Origin: Odobenus rosmarus divergens
Taxonomy: Eukaryota > Chordata > Mammalia > Carnivora > Odobenidae
Reading direction: 5' to 3'
Assembly (NCBI RefSeq): GCF_000321225.1
Contig: NW_004450303.1
Location: 1,057,516 to 1,121,515 of the forward strand
DNA: 64,000 nt
Position 1 is the first letter of the stretch. Each line of letters starts with the position of its first letter. Made by a program: the position numbers and the translations under genes. The notes below the pieces were generated by a model, which saw nothing but the letters and a program-made list of their open reading frames with translations, did not search any database and was not told the origin of the DNA. Shown here piece after piece: positions 1-10,790 of this stretch.

Positions 1-62
1 AGCTTCATATATATATATATATATATCAAAATTTCATTCTTTTTTATGGCTGAGTAATATTC

Positions 63-99
<37 letters not shown>

Positions 100-745
100 T
101 ATATATATACCACATCTTCTTTATCCATTCATCTCTCAGTGGACACTTGGGTTGCTTCTATAATTTGGCTCTTATAAAAATAATGCTGCAACAAACATAG
201 GGGTGCATATATCTTTTCACACTTGTGCTTTCATATTCTTTGGTTAAATAATGCAGTGATGGAATTACTGGATCATAAGGTAATGCTATTTGTAATTTTT
301 GAGGAACCTCCATACTGTTTTCCACAGAGGCTGTACCAGTTTGCATTCCTACCAACAGTACAAGACGGTTCCTTTTTCTCCACATTCTCACCAACACTTG
401 TTTCTTGTGATTTTTGATTTTAGCCATTCTGAAGGGTGTGAGGTGATATCTCATTGTGGTTTTGATTTGCATTTCCCTGATGATGAGTGATGCTGAGCAT
501 CTTTTCATGTATCTGTTGGCCATCCATTTGTCTTCTTTGGAGAAATGTCTGTTCATGTCTTCTGCCTATTTTTTAATTGGATTATTTCATTTGGGTTATT
601 GAGTTGTACAATTTCTTTATATATTTTGGATACTAACTCTTTATCAGATATGTCATTTGCAAATATCTTCTCCCATTCAGTAAGTGTCTTTTAGTTTTGT
701 TGATTGTTTTCTTTGTTGTGCAGAAGCACAACTTTATTTTTTAAC
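1..745 (-). mobile_element. LINE-1 fragment, ORF2 end and 3' UTR, antisense
   Basis: Read on the minus strand, this is the end of L1 ORF2 plus 3' UTR. It contains the usual L1 run about animals-of-origin-independent phrases such as GAGATATCACCTCACACC, GTATGGAGGTTCCTC and CTTATGATCCAGTAATTCC, and the ORF-like stretch at 158-556 is a remnant of that region, not a gene. The 5' end of the element is near 745, where L1 similarity stops, and the 3' end lies outside the window. Two TA/CA dinucleotide tracts interrupt it near 7-30 and 61-110. Many substitutions suggest an inactive, fairly old copy. Confidence 0.88.
61..111. repeat. (TA)n/(CA)n microsatellite
   Basis: A run of TA dinucleotides passes into CA and back into TA, embedded in the antisense L1 3' UTR. 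A second, shorter TA tract lies at about 8-28. These sit where carnivore L1 3' UTRs often carry simple-repeat expansions. Confidence 0.9.
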
Positions 746-1424
746 TGCAAAGTATGTTAAAGTTTTCAATTCTAAATGAAATAAAAAAAGAAAATATTTA
801 GAAAATGTAATGAGATTTTCTTCAAATATTTTAGTTATTGCTAAAAAACAAATAATTTTTAAAATTGAATAAAGAGAAACACATCCTAACATAATTTGAA
901 ATTAGTGTTTTAGTAGTTTTTTTATATCAACCCGAGTATCAAATCATTTTAAAGAGAATTAAATTAATCTGGTTATTTTTCCAGAGGATTGTTTTATGTT
1001 ATTTTAATTTAAAAAAATGTGAATATAACTTCTTATATCATTTATTTGTTCTCAGAAATTGTTTCTTTTAATGTGCTAAAATCAAACCATTGTTATAGAT
1101 AGAATAATAAAAATTCAAGAGTCTTTTAATTTTAAAGCAAACATTATAGAGCAAGATGCAATGTAACAAAATAACACAGCAATGTAGTCACAACCCTTTC
1201 CTAACTCCCACTCCTCATATGCAGGTAGGTTTCTGAACCGCAATCCCTATTTCTCAAACATGTTTTCTCTTCCAGCTGAAGACTAATAGAAAATTAAATC
1301 AACAATATTATGCCCCAAAGTAATAGCATACTGTCTAAAGCTTTATTGTAGTTGAGTCATTTTAGATCGTTTCCATTACATTTTTCTATTACTGATGATA
1401 AAAACAATGAAGGCTAGTATCCAC
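746..1424. other. AT-rich sequence, no feature recognised
   Basis: No coding frame or familiar repeat is visible. The stretch is AT-rich with short A and T runs. Confidence 0.5.
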
Positions 1425-1560
1425 TGAGACCTTAGTATGTGACAGGTACTGTCATAAGAGTTATATATGTAGAAACTCCCTTAATCCTCATAACTAGCCT
1501 GTAAAATAGAACTGTTCCTCTTCTTCTATTGGAAAGGAGCCTAGTAAGGGGAGAAACAGT
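1425..1560 (-). mobile_element. Degraded MIR SINE, antisense
   Basis: The order of motifs fits an inverted MIR: a 'tatgtgacaggtactg' segment, a 'cttaatcctcataa' segment, then a 'gaaactg-aggc'-like end that has largely decayed. Similarity is moderate and the borders are approximate. An L2-type 3' end is an alternative. Confidence 0.45.
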
Positions 1561-1704
1561 ACATCCAAGTTAATTTTAAAATATATTTTATTTCAGACTG
1601 TCACCAATTTATTTTATAATTGTTGTTGTTTATTTTGCCAACTTCCCAGAATAATTCCTGAATGTAATTAATGTAAATTTTTGGCTTCAAAAATTATATC
1701 CTGA

Positions 1705-2310
1705 AAAAACTCAAGTGTCCATCAACAGGAGAATGGAAAAACAAATTGCAGCATATTCATGCCTAGACTATTACTTAGCAAAAAAAAAGCGCAAAGTAAA
1801 TGCATTAACATGGATGAATCTCACTTTGGCAGAGCAAAAAAAGCCAGACATAGAAAAGACTATATTGTATCCTTCCATAAGAAAGAAAATCTTAAAACAG
1901 GCAAAATTCTTCTAAAATTAAAAAAAAAAGGTATATATCAGAACTGTGGTTTCCTCTGGAAGATTGAGGGTGGGGTGGGGAATAGTGGAAGTTGACTAGA
2001 ATGGAATATGAGAACATTCTGGTGAGAAGGAACTGTTTGAGGTCATGATAGGGGTATGGGTTGTCTGGGTGTATCCACTTGTCAAAGTGTGCATTTTGTG
2101 CATTAAAAATGTATGTTTTTTTTTAACCTAAAGAAAAAGAACTATAAATAGAGTAATTATGCAGTAATTGAAGATGGAGGTATATAGGTGATACATCAAA
2201 TAGAGAATGTTGATGGTGGTTGAGGTTGAGTGATGGATGCATGGAGGTTCATTTTACTATTCCAATTAATTTACATATATTCAAACATTTTCCTAATATA
2301 AAGCTTAAAA
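1705..2310 (+). mobile_element. Old LINE-1 (L1M type) 3' end
   Basis: The phrase CAAGTGTCCATCAACAGGAG, followed by a decayed 'acatggatgaatctcac' segment and a G-rich 'ggattgagggtggggtgggg'-type stretch, is the usual order of an ancient L1 3' end in sense orientation. The two short overlapping open frames at 1715-1995 are chance readings through it. Borders are approximate because the copy is highly diverged. Confidence 0.65.
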
Positions 2311-3294
2311 ATATGCTTCTTAAAGTGCTTTCCCCAAGACTTTAAGATATTGTTATCAAGACTTTGATAAAATGAGAATAAGTCTTTATAATAATCACAA
2401 ACATGAAGTCATATTAGATTATTATAGGAAATATAGGAAGGAAATTAAAACTAAGGTAAAACTAGCTTCAGAAAATATTTTAAGAGAGGTGAGATTGGTG
2501 GTAGAGGATTTATTTTCCTTGATTGTAAATTTCCATTAAGCAGTGACTGTTTTTGTTTTTGTTTTTCCTGAACTGAGCCTACTTCTGAAATGAGAAACAG
2601 ACATTTCTAGCTTTACTCCAAACTTTTTGACTTTTAATGAATGGCAATTTCCTATATGTGTGAGATACATAGATAAAACTTTTTTTTTATAATGATCCCA
2701 TTAAATCTCCTACTCACAATGAAGTTATTTCCATGCTAGGTACATGACCCTAATAAGAATTGTGTTATGAAAGCACAGTATGGGTTGTGTAAATAGTATG
2801 TGAATATTTATTTCAATATTAAACTATTGTATTTCTTGATAATGCTTGAGAAAATGTAATTTGCAATGTATTCATAAAAGGGCTAAAATAATGTGTGGGG
2901 TCATTTTTATTGTGCATTTGTGACTCATGTCAGTTTAAAGCTGTAAAAGCTGTATTTTTCTCCATTAAAAAGGTTTATCTCATTGTAACATTGCATTTCA
3001 GATTTATTTTGGTGCACTAATCATAGTAACAGAAATGCGATTTTATTCTAACACATTTTAGAAAACTAAATGGACTCATTATTTGGTTATTATCAAATTC
3101 TATTTCTGAATCCCAGTGGGTTTTATAGAATGTGCTCCAGTACATTCATAAATCAGGAGAGAGGGACATATTTAGAAACAAGTAATTAGCTAATGTGTTA
3201 GTTATTTTATAACCATTTTTTTGGCCACTTGTCACAACATCCTGAAAAACCACAGAATTATCCATTTAGCACCCAACTTTAGACTGTGTTATAA
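2311..3294. other. AT-rich sequence, no feature recognised
   Basis: I see no coding frame or recognisable repeat here. There is a short T/G-rich (GTTTTT)n run near 2550. Confidence 0.5.
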
Positions 3295-3510
3295 TCTAGC
3301 CAGAAGTCAGCAAGTTTTTGCTGTCAGGGTCAGAGAATAAATATTTTAAACTTTGCAGATCATAACATCTCTGTTGCATCTACTCAACTCTGTCGTTGCA
3401 AAAAAGCACTCACATATGATACATAAATGAAAGGACATGGGTGTATTCCGGTGAAATTGTATTTACTAAATCAACTTTTAGGCTGCAGTTTGCCAACTTC
3501 TGCTCTACAT
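3295..3510 (+). mobile_element. hAT-type MITE (MER1 group), family not assigned
   Basis: The segment opens with a GTCAGCAAGTTTTTGCTGT-like terminus and ends with GCAGTTTGCCAACTTCTG, which read as inverted ends of a hAT-type non-autonomous transposon. Inside are the familiar 'aaatattttaaactttgca', 'ctactcaactctgtcgttg' and 'gtattccggtgaaattgtatttac' segments of a common mammalian hAT MITE. It carries no transposase and is an old, fixed copy. I recall the consensus but am not sure of its exact name. Confidence 0.65.
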
Positions 3511-3618
3511 TAGTACTTCTCAAACTTCAATGTGCATAGGAGTCTCCTATAGAGATTTCGATTCAGAATGTCGAGGGTAAAGCCCAAGAATTTGAATTTT
3601 GAACTGATTGTCTATCTA
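3511..3618 (+). mobile_element. MER5A-like hAT-Charlie MITE, truncated
   Basis: TACTTCTCAAACTTCAATGTG, the gat-cag segment and 'cccaagaatttgaattt' follow MER5A order. It starts almost where the preceding hAT MITE stops, so two unrelated hAT MITEs abut. The right end is missing or too diverged to place. Confidence 0.6.
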
Positions 3619-3939
3619 AATTTAGATATTTAGCTATTTAAAGTGAAAAATTCTGCATCTCAATTTCTATAGCTATAAAAAGAACTCAAGGGTATCTTCC
3701 CTCCCAGCTTTGCACACTTGTAATAAAGAGGAAGGAGAATAATATATGTGAAATTTAATATATAGGGTACAAAGTCAGAAATAAGCATTGTGAAGACATT
3801 TTGGTAAGGGTTTCTGTTCACTTATTGATCTAGTTTTTCTCAATTTTAGACAGAATCTTAATTATAAAAGTTATAATAGGGCCATAGTAGGGTCTACTTT
3901 AGATATCCTTATTCCGAAGTTTTCAAAAACACTTTAGAG

Positions 3940-4373
3940 TGTGTTAGCGTCCTATTGCTGCTGAAATAAATGACCATAAACTTAGTAGCTTCAAAAAACC
4001 CGAGTTTGTTGTCTTACAGTTCTGTAGGTCAGAAGTCTGAAGTGAGTTTTCTGGGATTAAAGCCAAGGTGTCCGCAGGACTGGTTCCTTCTAGAGGCTCT
4101 AGGAAAGAATCTGTTACTTGCCTTTTTCTGAATGTAGAGGTTGAATCAGGGCCCCATATTACATCACCTTTTATCTTTCTTTCATCCACCTTTCTCTTAG
4201 GAGGACTCTGGTAATACATTGAGCCTAATTGGATAATCCAGGAACATTTCCTCATCTCAAGATCATTAACTTGATCACATCTGTTAAGTCCTTTAAAGCA
4301 TGTAAAGTAACATATCCACAGGTTCTGGGGACTAGGACATAAACATTTCTGAAAGCCATTATTCAGCCTAATA
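3940..4373 (-). mobile_element. MLT1-type LTR (ERVL-MaLR), antisense
   Basis: In antisense order one sees GTCCTATTGCTGCTGAAATAA, 'acagttctgtaggtcagaagtctg', 'aaggtgtccgcaggactggttccttct', 'aacttgatcacatctg' and 'ctggggactaggac', which are the landmarks of a MaLR LTR inverted relative to its own transcription. It is a solo LTR: I see no internal region beside it. The open frame at 3944-4462 on the minus strand runs through this LTR and is not a gene. Confidence 0.8.
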
Positions 4374-5109
4374 AATAAGGGTAACAAAGTGTGAATTGAG
4401 TTTCCAACAGAGAAAGATTGAATAAGAAATACAGCACAGAATCCCGGCATCCTCTTTGCCAAAGTTACTACCTTTTAGGATCCCATAACAAAGGAGCTAA
4501 GAGGTTTGCTCAAACCTGAACAAATAGTACCCTGGTGAGATAAGCCTAACTAAATTGGAGACTCCTTTGCTTCAACTATAGCCAGACTTAAGTTATCTAT
4601 CACAACACAGGCCAATGAACATTTTAAAACTTTTCCCATAAGCTGACATTGCATTTTTGCTCTCTGTATTTTAGTACTCCCATTAGGATAGAAGATGGGG
4701 TTTAGACAAAGAAGTCCAAGGTATAGTGGGAGAAATTCTAAGCTTCTCTCTACACTTTTAATAGTTTGGCCCTTAGTTCAATCCTAATGTTTCTAGAGAG
4801 AAAAGATTTTCCAATGTGGAATTGCTCAGGGCCTGTCTGACTATGTCAGCTCTTAGGAGGAAAAGAAGGGGCATCAAAAGCTTCAAAGAGATGAAATGGA
4901 GACTAAAATAAAATGTTCATAATATTTGTTCTAAAAAATATCCTTGTTCTTGACCTCTCCATATCAAGGGATTCTTCTCTTTAGGGACCATAACAGCTGA
5001 AAAAAAATAAAGAGACAGAAACCACAGAGTTATTGATAAAATAATTTAATATTAAAAAAATGTTAACTGGGTATGAATGAATTAGAAAAATAAAAGAGAA
5101 CACTAAGAT
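4374..5109. other. No gene or named repeat recognised
   Basis: The sequence is unassigned. It is slightly less AT-rich than its surroundings. I see no splice-framed open segment or repeat landmark. Confidence 0.45.
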
Positions 5110-6435
5110 ATCATTAAGGTAGAAACTGCAGGAAGCAGCTACCATCCCTAGTGGCGGTAGAACAAAGAGGAGAGGGTGAAATTACTACAACTCAGAAGCT
5201 TGACAGAAGGGTCCTCTGGAGCTGGGACTCAGCTGTGAAAACACAGTGTTGTTGTCTCCTAGCTCAGAGAAGAAACATGGGCATAACAACTTACACCTCT
5301 GGCAGAGGAAAGCTTATTTCTCTGGGTGGGTACTAGTAAAGGGACATGACAAGGCTGAAAAAATTGCAAACTCAAATCAACTGCTGCTACTGGAGCAAGC
5401 TGCTTCTGACAGGGTAAAACAGAATTAGTTACTAGGGACAGATACTGAAAAAAGAACAGGATGCAAAATCACAAACAGTAGGCAAAGAGGAAAGAGCAGA
5501 TGTTTCTTCCTTCCCTAGACTTTCAGTCTCCTTCTAGCTTCCCCTCTTGGCAGAGCCAAACAAGAAGACAGTTGGCAAAGGAAAGAAGTAGTTTGTAGAG
5601 TTCCAGCTATGGCATTACAAAGATAGGTCTTACAATTCCTTAAATGCAAAGCCAGAAATGTGACATCAACATTGAGTTAACATCCTTGATAAGCTATACT
5701 TTCAGTGAAAGGATGGGCTAGGAAAACAAAATACTTCTTACTAGTAAAGTGAATCAAAAAAAAAGCTTTTGTTTTGTTCGTTTTTTGGACTCAATTCTGG
5801 GAGGGACAGAAAAAAAAATCATCTTCCCTGAGTATACATAACCACAGATCCGCACCCCCACATAACACTGGAGTTCAAATTTGAATCTGAAAAAGATCCA
5901 ACTACCCCAACTAATAAAAAAAGATTCAACCAACCTAGAAGCTAAAAAAGAAAAAATGAAGTGAAAAAGTGTTCTTGGAGAGATTAACAGAAACAAATAT
6001 AAAACTAATGTGGAGAAAATGTTGACAATAGCATCAAATGTATTCTTTTCAAATAAAGTCATTCTTATGATGAACTCAATATAATAAAATTGTATGAGAA
6101 AATAACTCAGCATGTAATAAAATCAGCAGAAAGGAACCTCAGGACTTTCAGGTAATATATATAATGTTCTGACAGAGATTATAAAATAAATATTTATAAG
6201 TTATAGGCTTAGAAGCAAAAATATATATATATCAGTTAGATCTGAGACAGAATTAAACATTTAAAAAATTTAAAAATGCAATTAGAAATTAAAAACCAAC
6301 CAATGTTTTGAATAACCATTAAGAACTTGCTGAAGATAGAATTAGTGAATTGGAAGATAAATTTGAGGATGTTACTTTTAAGTTTAGTCAGATAAAAAAA
6401 TGGGAAATATAAAAGTGATATTAAAGAATAAACAT
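5110..6435 (+). mobile_element. Old L1M/HAL1-like 5' region and ORF1 remnant
   Basis: The right half (about 6240-6435) has the ORF1-type phrases 'attagaaattaaaaacc', 'gaacttgctgaagatag' and 'ttagtgaattggaagat', typical of ancient L1 or HAL1 ORF1. The left half carries 'cttggcagagccaaacaagaag' and 'ggcaaaggaaagaagtagtttg', which I associate with old L1 5' UTRs, though less surely. No intact frame remains. The SINE at 6436 truncates it. If HAL1, it never encoded ORF2. Confidence 0.5.
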
Positions 6436-6625
6436 TGTAGGTGCAGCTGGGTGGCTCAGTTTGTTGGGCATCTGCCTTCAGCTCAGGTCATTTTCCTGGG
6501 ATCCTGGACTCAGGCCCTGCATCAGGCTCCCTGATCAGCAGGGAGTCTGCTTCTCCCTCCCTTCTGCCCCCCTTCACCCTTCTTGTGTCCTCACTCTCTC
6601 TCGTTCTGCTCTCTCTCAAATAAAT

Positions 6626-6668
<43 letters not shown>

Positions 6669-6675
6669 AGAAAGC

Positions 6676-6722
<47 letters not shown>

Positions 6723-6737
6723 AGAAAGAAAAGAAAG
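6436..6737 (+). mobile_element. SINEC (tRNA-derived carnivore SINE) with GAAA-expanded tail
   Basis: The head has the A-box-like TGGCTCAGTTTG and the 'gctcaggtcattttcctggg' body, then a CT-rich segment and AAATAAATAG. The A tail has turned into a long GAAA tract. The imperfect target-site duplication AAAGAATAAACAT (6423-6435) and AAAGAACGAACAT (6738-6750) brackets it, showing the GAAA tract belongs to the SINE tail. Confidence 0.95.
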
Positions 6738-6745
6738 AAAGAACG
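6625..6745. repeat. (GAAA)n microsatellite in SINE tail
   Basis: About 120 bases of GAAA repeats with a few AGAAAGC interruptions follow the SINE AAATAAATA signal. Reading frames through it give the lysine/glutamate-rich and serine/phenylalanine-rich pseudo-ORFs seen on both strands. Confidence 0.97.
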
Positions 6746-7044
6746 AACATAACTCTGTATGTTAAAAGTTAACATACAAAATTAATAAGCTGTTTTTGAA
6801 CCTGTGAATGGGCAATAAAAATATAAATTGTGCTATATCTTTTCAGAAAATGTGGTTTAAAAAATACACTTAATCACATACCATTATGAACATCAAAATC
6901 ATTGCAGATTTATGTGGGAGAAATATGAAATAAATATAAATAACATGAAATAAATGCATTTAGTTCTCATTGTCTAAAACAAATATTTCCCAAATACAAA
7001 GATAATATAATTAGATTTAGGAAACTATTCAAGACTTTGAACAT

Positions 7045-7238
7045 ATCTGGGTGGCTCAGTTGTTAAAGCGTCTGCTTTTGGCTCAGGTCATGATCCAGGG
7101 ACCTGGGATTGAGCCCCATGTTGGGCTCCCTGCCCAGCAGGGAGTCTGCTTCTTTGTCTCCCTTTTTAAAAAAAACTGCAAAAAAACGTTCTCTCTCTCT
7201 CTTTCAAATAAATAAATCTTTAAAAAAAAGTTTAAAAA
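7045..7238 (+). mobile_element. SINEC element, nested with the following L1
   Basis: A full head (CTGGGTGGCTCAGTTGTTAAAG), the 'ggctcaggtcatgatccagg' body, 'gcagggagtctgcttct', CT run and AAATAAATAAATC tail are visible. The 5' target-site duplication is AAGACTTTGAACAT at 7031-7044. The 3' copy was split by an L1 insertion: AAGACTTTGA at 7239-7248, and AAGACTTTGAACAT again at 8406-8419. Confidence 0.95.
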
Positions 7239-7248
7239 AAGACTTTGA

Positions 7249-8405
7249 TTCCTGAGATTAAGAATTCCTCATATCAGTGAGGTCATATGATACATGTCTT
7301 TCTCTGATTGACTTATTTCACTCAGCATAACNNNNNNNNNNNNNNNNNNNNNNNNNNNNNNNNNNNNNNNNNNNNNNNNNNNNNNNNNNNNNNNNNNNNN
7401 NNNNNNNNNNNNNNNNNNNNNNNNNNNNNNNNNNNNNNNNNNNNNNNNNNNNNNNNNNNNNNNNNNNNNNNNNNNNNNNNNNNNNNNNNNNNNNNNNNNN
7501 NNNNNNNNNNNNNNNNNNNNNNNNNNNNNNNNNNNNNNNNNNNNNNNNNNNNNNNNNNNNNNNNNNNNNNNNNNNNNNNNNNNNNNNNNNNNNNNNNNNN
7601 NNNNNNNNNNNNNNNNNNNNNNNNNNNNNNNNNNNNNNNNNNNNNNNNNNNNNNNNNNNNNNNNNNNNNNNNNNNNNNNNNNNNNNNNNNNNNNNNNNNN
7701 NNNNNNNNNNNNNNNNNNNNNNNNNNNNNNNNNNNNNNNNNNNNNNNNNNNNNNNNNNNNNNNNNNNNNNNNNNNNNNNNNNNNNNNNNNNNNNNNNNNN
7801 NNNNNNNNNNNNNNNNNNNNNNNNNNNNNNNNNNNNNNNNNNNNNNNNNNNNNNNNNNNNNNNNNNNNNNNNNNNNNNNNNNNNNNNNNNNNNNNNNNNN
7901 NNNNNNNNNNNNNNNNNNNNNNNNNNNNNNNNNNNNNNNNNNNNNNNNNNNNNNNNNNNNNNNNNNNNNNNNNNNNNNNNNNNNNNNNNNNNNNNNNNNN
8001 NNNNNNNNNNNNNNNNNNNNNNNNNNNNNNNNNNNNNNNNNNNNNNNNNNNNNNNNNNNNNNNNNNNNNNNNNNNNNNNNNNNNNNNNNNNNNNNNNNNN
8101 NNNNNNNNNNNNNNNNNNNNNNNNNNNNNNNNNNNNNNNNNNNNNNNNNNNNNNNNNNNNNNNNNNNNNNNNNNNNNNNNNNNNNNNNNNNNNNNNNTGA
8201 GAGGTGATGGACTCTGAAAAACAGACTGAAGGTTTTGGTGGGGAGGGGGGTGGGAGGATGGGTTAGCCTGGTGATGGGTATTAAGGAGGGCATGTTCTGC
8301 ATGGAGCACTGGGTTTTATACACAAACAATGAATCATGGAACACTACATCAAAAACTAATGATGTAATGTATGGTGACTAACAGAACAATAAAAAATTTT
8401 AAAAA
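7249..8405 (+). mobile_element. Carnivore L1, 5'-inverted (twin-primed) insertion, gap inside
   Basis: The left visible arm (7249-7331) is the reverse complement of the L1 3' UTR segment found in sense at 54052-54132. The right visible arm (8198-8405) is in sense and matches 54360-54597, ending in AATAAAAAATTTTAAAAAAA. The element is bracketed by AAGACTTTGA at 7239-7248 and 8406-8415. Opposite orientation of the two arms inside one duplication is the signature of 5' inversion by twin priming. The junction itself lies in the gap. No ORF survives in the visible parts. Confidence 0.85.
7332..8197. other. Assembly gap (Ns), 866 bases
   Basis: Unresolved bases inside the 5'-inverted L1. The flanking arms imply it holds more L1 in inverted orientation, the inversion junction, and the start of the sense arm. 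Any open frame reported across it is an artefact. Confidence 0.99.
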
Positions 8406-8420
8406 AAGACTTTGAACATT

Positions 8421-9289
8421 GAGACATTCTTAATGGGGTATTTTATTATATTTTTGGCATAAATATAGCATATGTGAAAATTCTGATACTATATGTATCT
8501 ATGTACTGTCTAACTCTCTTGCATGGATATGATTTATTTAATGTTTTAAGTTGAAACTCTACTACTTATTTTATCTTGAGATCTTGGAAATAATACATTT
8601 TTTATTTGTTGAGTCTATCAAATGTTCTCTTTTACTAAAGAAACAAATTCTTAAAATAGTCTTTGGATGTTTGCTAAAGATTTAGTTTTAAGAAAATATG
8701 CCTAAGTACTTTGGCATCCTATTAAAACAAACGAGAATCTCTTTCTTTGGGTAAAGAATTGAGTCCAGTATAATTAAAAGATTCAACTGATTGACAAGAA
8801 AAATGAAGACTGTATTTAAAATAGAAGAACTGGTATTTACTTATGATTTGTTTTACTCAGATAGTTCCCTTCTCCTCATTCTGACACATCGTCCCTAATA
8901 TATTTTTGTATTACAACAAATTTTTTTTTGTTTTGTTTTGTTTTTAGAACATTACACTGTGTTTTTTAGGTTATTATTCCAGTCTTCAAAGTAAGAGGAG
9001 GTGAATATTTTTTTCAAATTTAAGATAAACTGATCAAAATAAATTTTACAAAGCCCTAATATTCCAATTCCTCTTATTCTTGCTGTCCATCTGAATTATA
9101 CACCCACATTCATGGTTTCAACTCTTCCATTTATAGTCTTTTCATATCTGTCTTTACTTCTCACCAAGCTGCCAGAGAACCACAACCCATGGAATCTGTT
9201 AGAACTCATGATATCAGTTGCAGCATGTTCACTTTCACTTTCGGAGATCTGTTTCTTCTCCACAGCGTCCAATTCAACTAGATTTTCCC
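8421..9289. other. AT-rich sequence, no gene recognised
   Basis: There is a T/G run near 8920-8945. Two opposed short open frames at 9096-9356 overlap each other and have no recognisable domain. Confidence 0.5.
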
Positions 9290-9362
9290 TTGTACACTTC
9301 TTAGTGTACAAGCCTGACCCAGCATCTGACACATAGTAAGCACGCAGTAAATGCAAATATTT
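9290..9362 (+). mobile_element. L2-like LINE 3' end
   Basis: The phrase 'cagcatctgacacatagtaagcacgcagtaaatgc' follows the terminal part of L2, which ends with a 'ctggcacatagtaggcgctcaataaat' motif. Upstream parts to about 9090 may belong to the same element but are too diverged to be sure. Confidence 0.5.
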
Positions 9363-9724
9363 CCTTATTCCAGGAATCCTTCAGTGACGAATGTCGCATC
9401 TTTTTTTACAGTGTAGTTCAACATGAAGTTAATTTTATTGCCACCAACACAAAACGACTCTTGGAGAAATAATGATCTTTATTATATTTTATATGCCACT
9501 CAGCAAACTTGCTCCAAAGAATATATTCTCTAATCAGTAGGATAATATGATATATTTAGGTGGTTTTTTTAAGTTACTTAAATCACATTGTCTTTCATTG
9601 AATTGATGCCTTTACTTACCCTATTTCATTTGACAGTTGATCCATTGATCTAATCAATTCCCTATCAAATCCCATTAAATAGCAGCTCCTCTGGGAATTA
9701 AGGCCATATATATCACAGTGTACA

Positions 9725-10640
9725 TGAAAAGGGGCTCCACATCACTAAATGACTGATCATCAGGGAAATTCAAATCAGAAACACAATGAGATATCACCTC
9801 ATACCTGTCAGAATGGTTACCATAAAAAAGTCTGGAGATAACCAGTGTTGTTGAGGAGAAATGTGAAGAAAAGGGAACATTTTTATAGTGTTGATGGCAA
9901 TGTTAAATTGCCGCAGCCACTCTAGAAGACAGTATTGAGTTTCCTCAAAAAATTAAACATAGAACTATCATATGATCTAGCAATCTTACTTCTGGATATA
10001 TGTACATATATAAACAGTATCTCAAAGAGATACCAACACACCTTTCATTGCAGCATTATTCACAATAGCCAAGATATGGAAACAATTTAAGTTTCCATCA
10101 GTAGATAAATGGATAAAGAAGATATGCTTTTATATACAATGGAATATTATTCAGCAATGATAAAGAAGGAAATCCTACCATTCGCAACAATATGGATGGA
10201 TCTTGAGGGCTTTATGCTAAGTGAAATAAATCAGATAGACAAAGACAAATACTCTATGGTATTTATATGTGGAATCTAAAAACACTGAACTCATACAAAA
10301 AGAGTAGAAAGGTGGTTATTGGGAGTTTGTGGGGTGAAAAAAATGGGGAAATATTGGTTAAAGAGTATATACTTTCAATTAGAAGCTGAATATGTTCTGG
10401 TGAAAATGTACAGCATAGTGATTATAGTTAATAGTACTATATTATATATTTGAAAGTTGCTAAAAGAGTACATCTCAGATGTCCTCACTACAAAAAGGAA
10501 ATGGTAATTTTGTGATATGGTGAGGTGTTAGCTAATGCTATGGTAGTAATCATTTTGCAGTATATAAGTGTATCAAATGGTCTTAAGCTTACAAAATATT
10601 ATATGTCAATTATATCTCAATAAAATTGGAAAAAGAAAAG
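9725..10640 (+). mobile_element. LINE-1 3' end (ORF2 tail and 3' UTR), sense
   Basis: Sense-strand L1 phrases run in order: 'gatcatcagggaaattcaaatcag', 'acacaatgagatatcacctc', 'tcaaaaaattaaacatagaac', 'tgcagcattattcacaatagcc', 'acaatggaatattattcagc', 'tatggatggatcttgag', 'atatgtggaatctaaaaa' and a terminal 'tatctcaataaaattgg'. The element is 5'-truncated and contains several indels, so it is an old dead copy. Confidence 0.9.
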
Positions 10641-10679
10641 ACTACTGTGTATCTCCTTTTTGTAGAAAGCATCTTTCTT

Positions 10680-10790
10680 TTTTAAAACTTATTTTATTTA
10701 AATTCAATTAGTTAACATATAGTGTTATTGCTAGTTTCAGATGTAGAGTTCAGTTATTCATCTGTTGCATATAATACCCAGCATCCCCTT
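10680..10790 (-). mobile_element. Carnivore L1 3' end, short antisense fragment
   Basis: TTATTTAAATTCAATTAGTTAACATATAGTGTTATTG followed by 'ttcagatgtagagttcag' and 'ataatacccagc' matches the longer antisense L1 copy at 59255-59590. Similarity stops near 10785, so this is a very short 5'-truncated insertion. Confidence 0.8.

Noticed and set aside
158..556. 132-codon open frame on the minus strand
   Set aside because: It translates the end of L1 ORF2 and 3' UTR. The rest of the element is missing or decayed.
3944..4462. 172-codon open frame on the minus strand
   Set aside because: It runs through an MLT1-type LTR and has no domain.
6461..6775. Lysine/glutamate-rich and serine/phenylalanine-rich frames on both strands
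   Set aside because: They are translations of the GAAA repeat and SINE.
7269..8344. Three frames of about 300-350 codons
   Set aside because: They read through 866 unknown bases.
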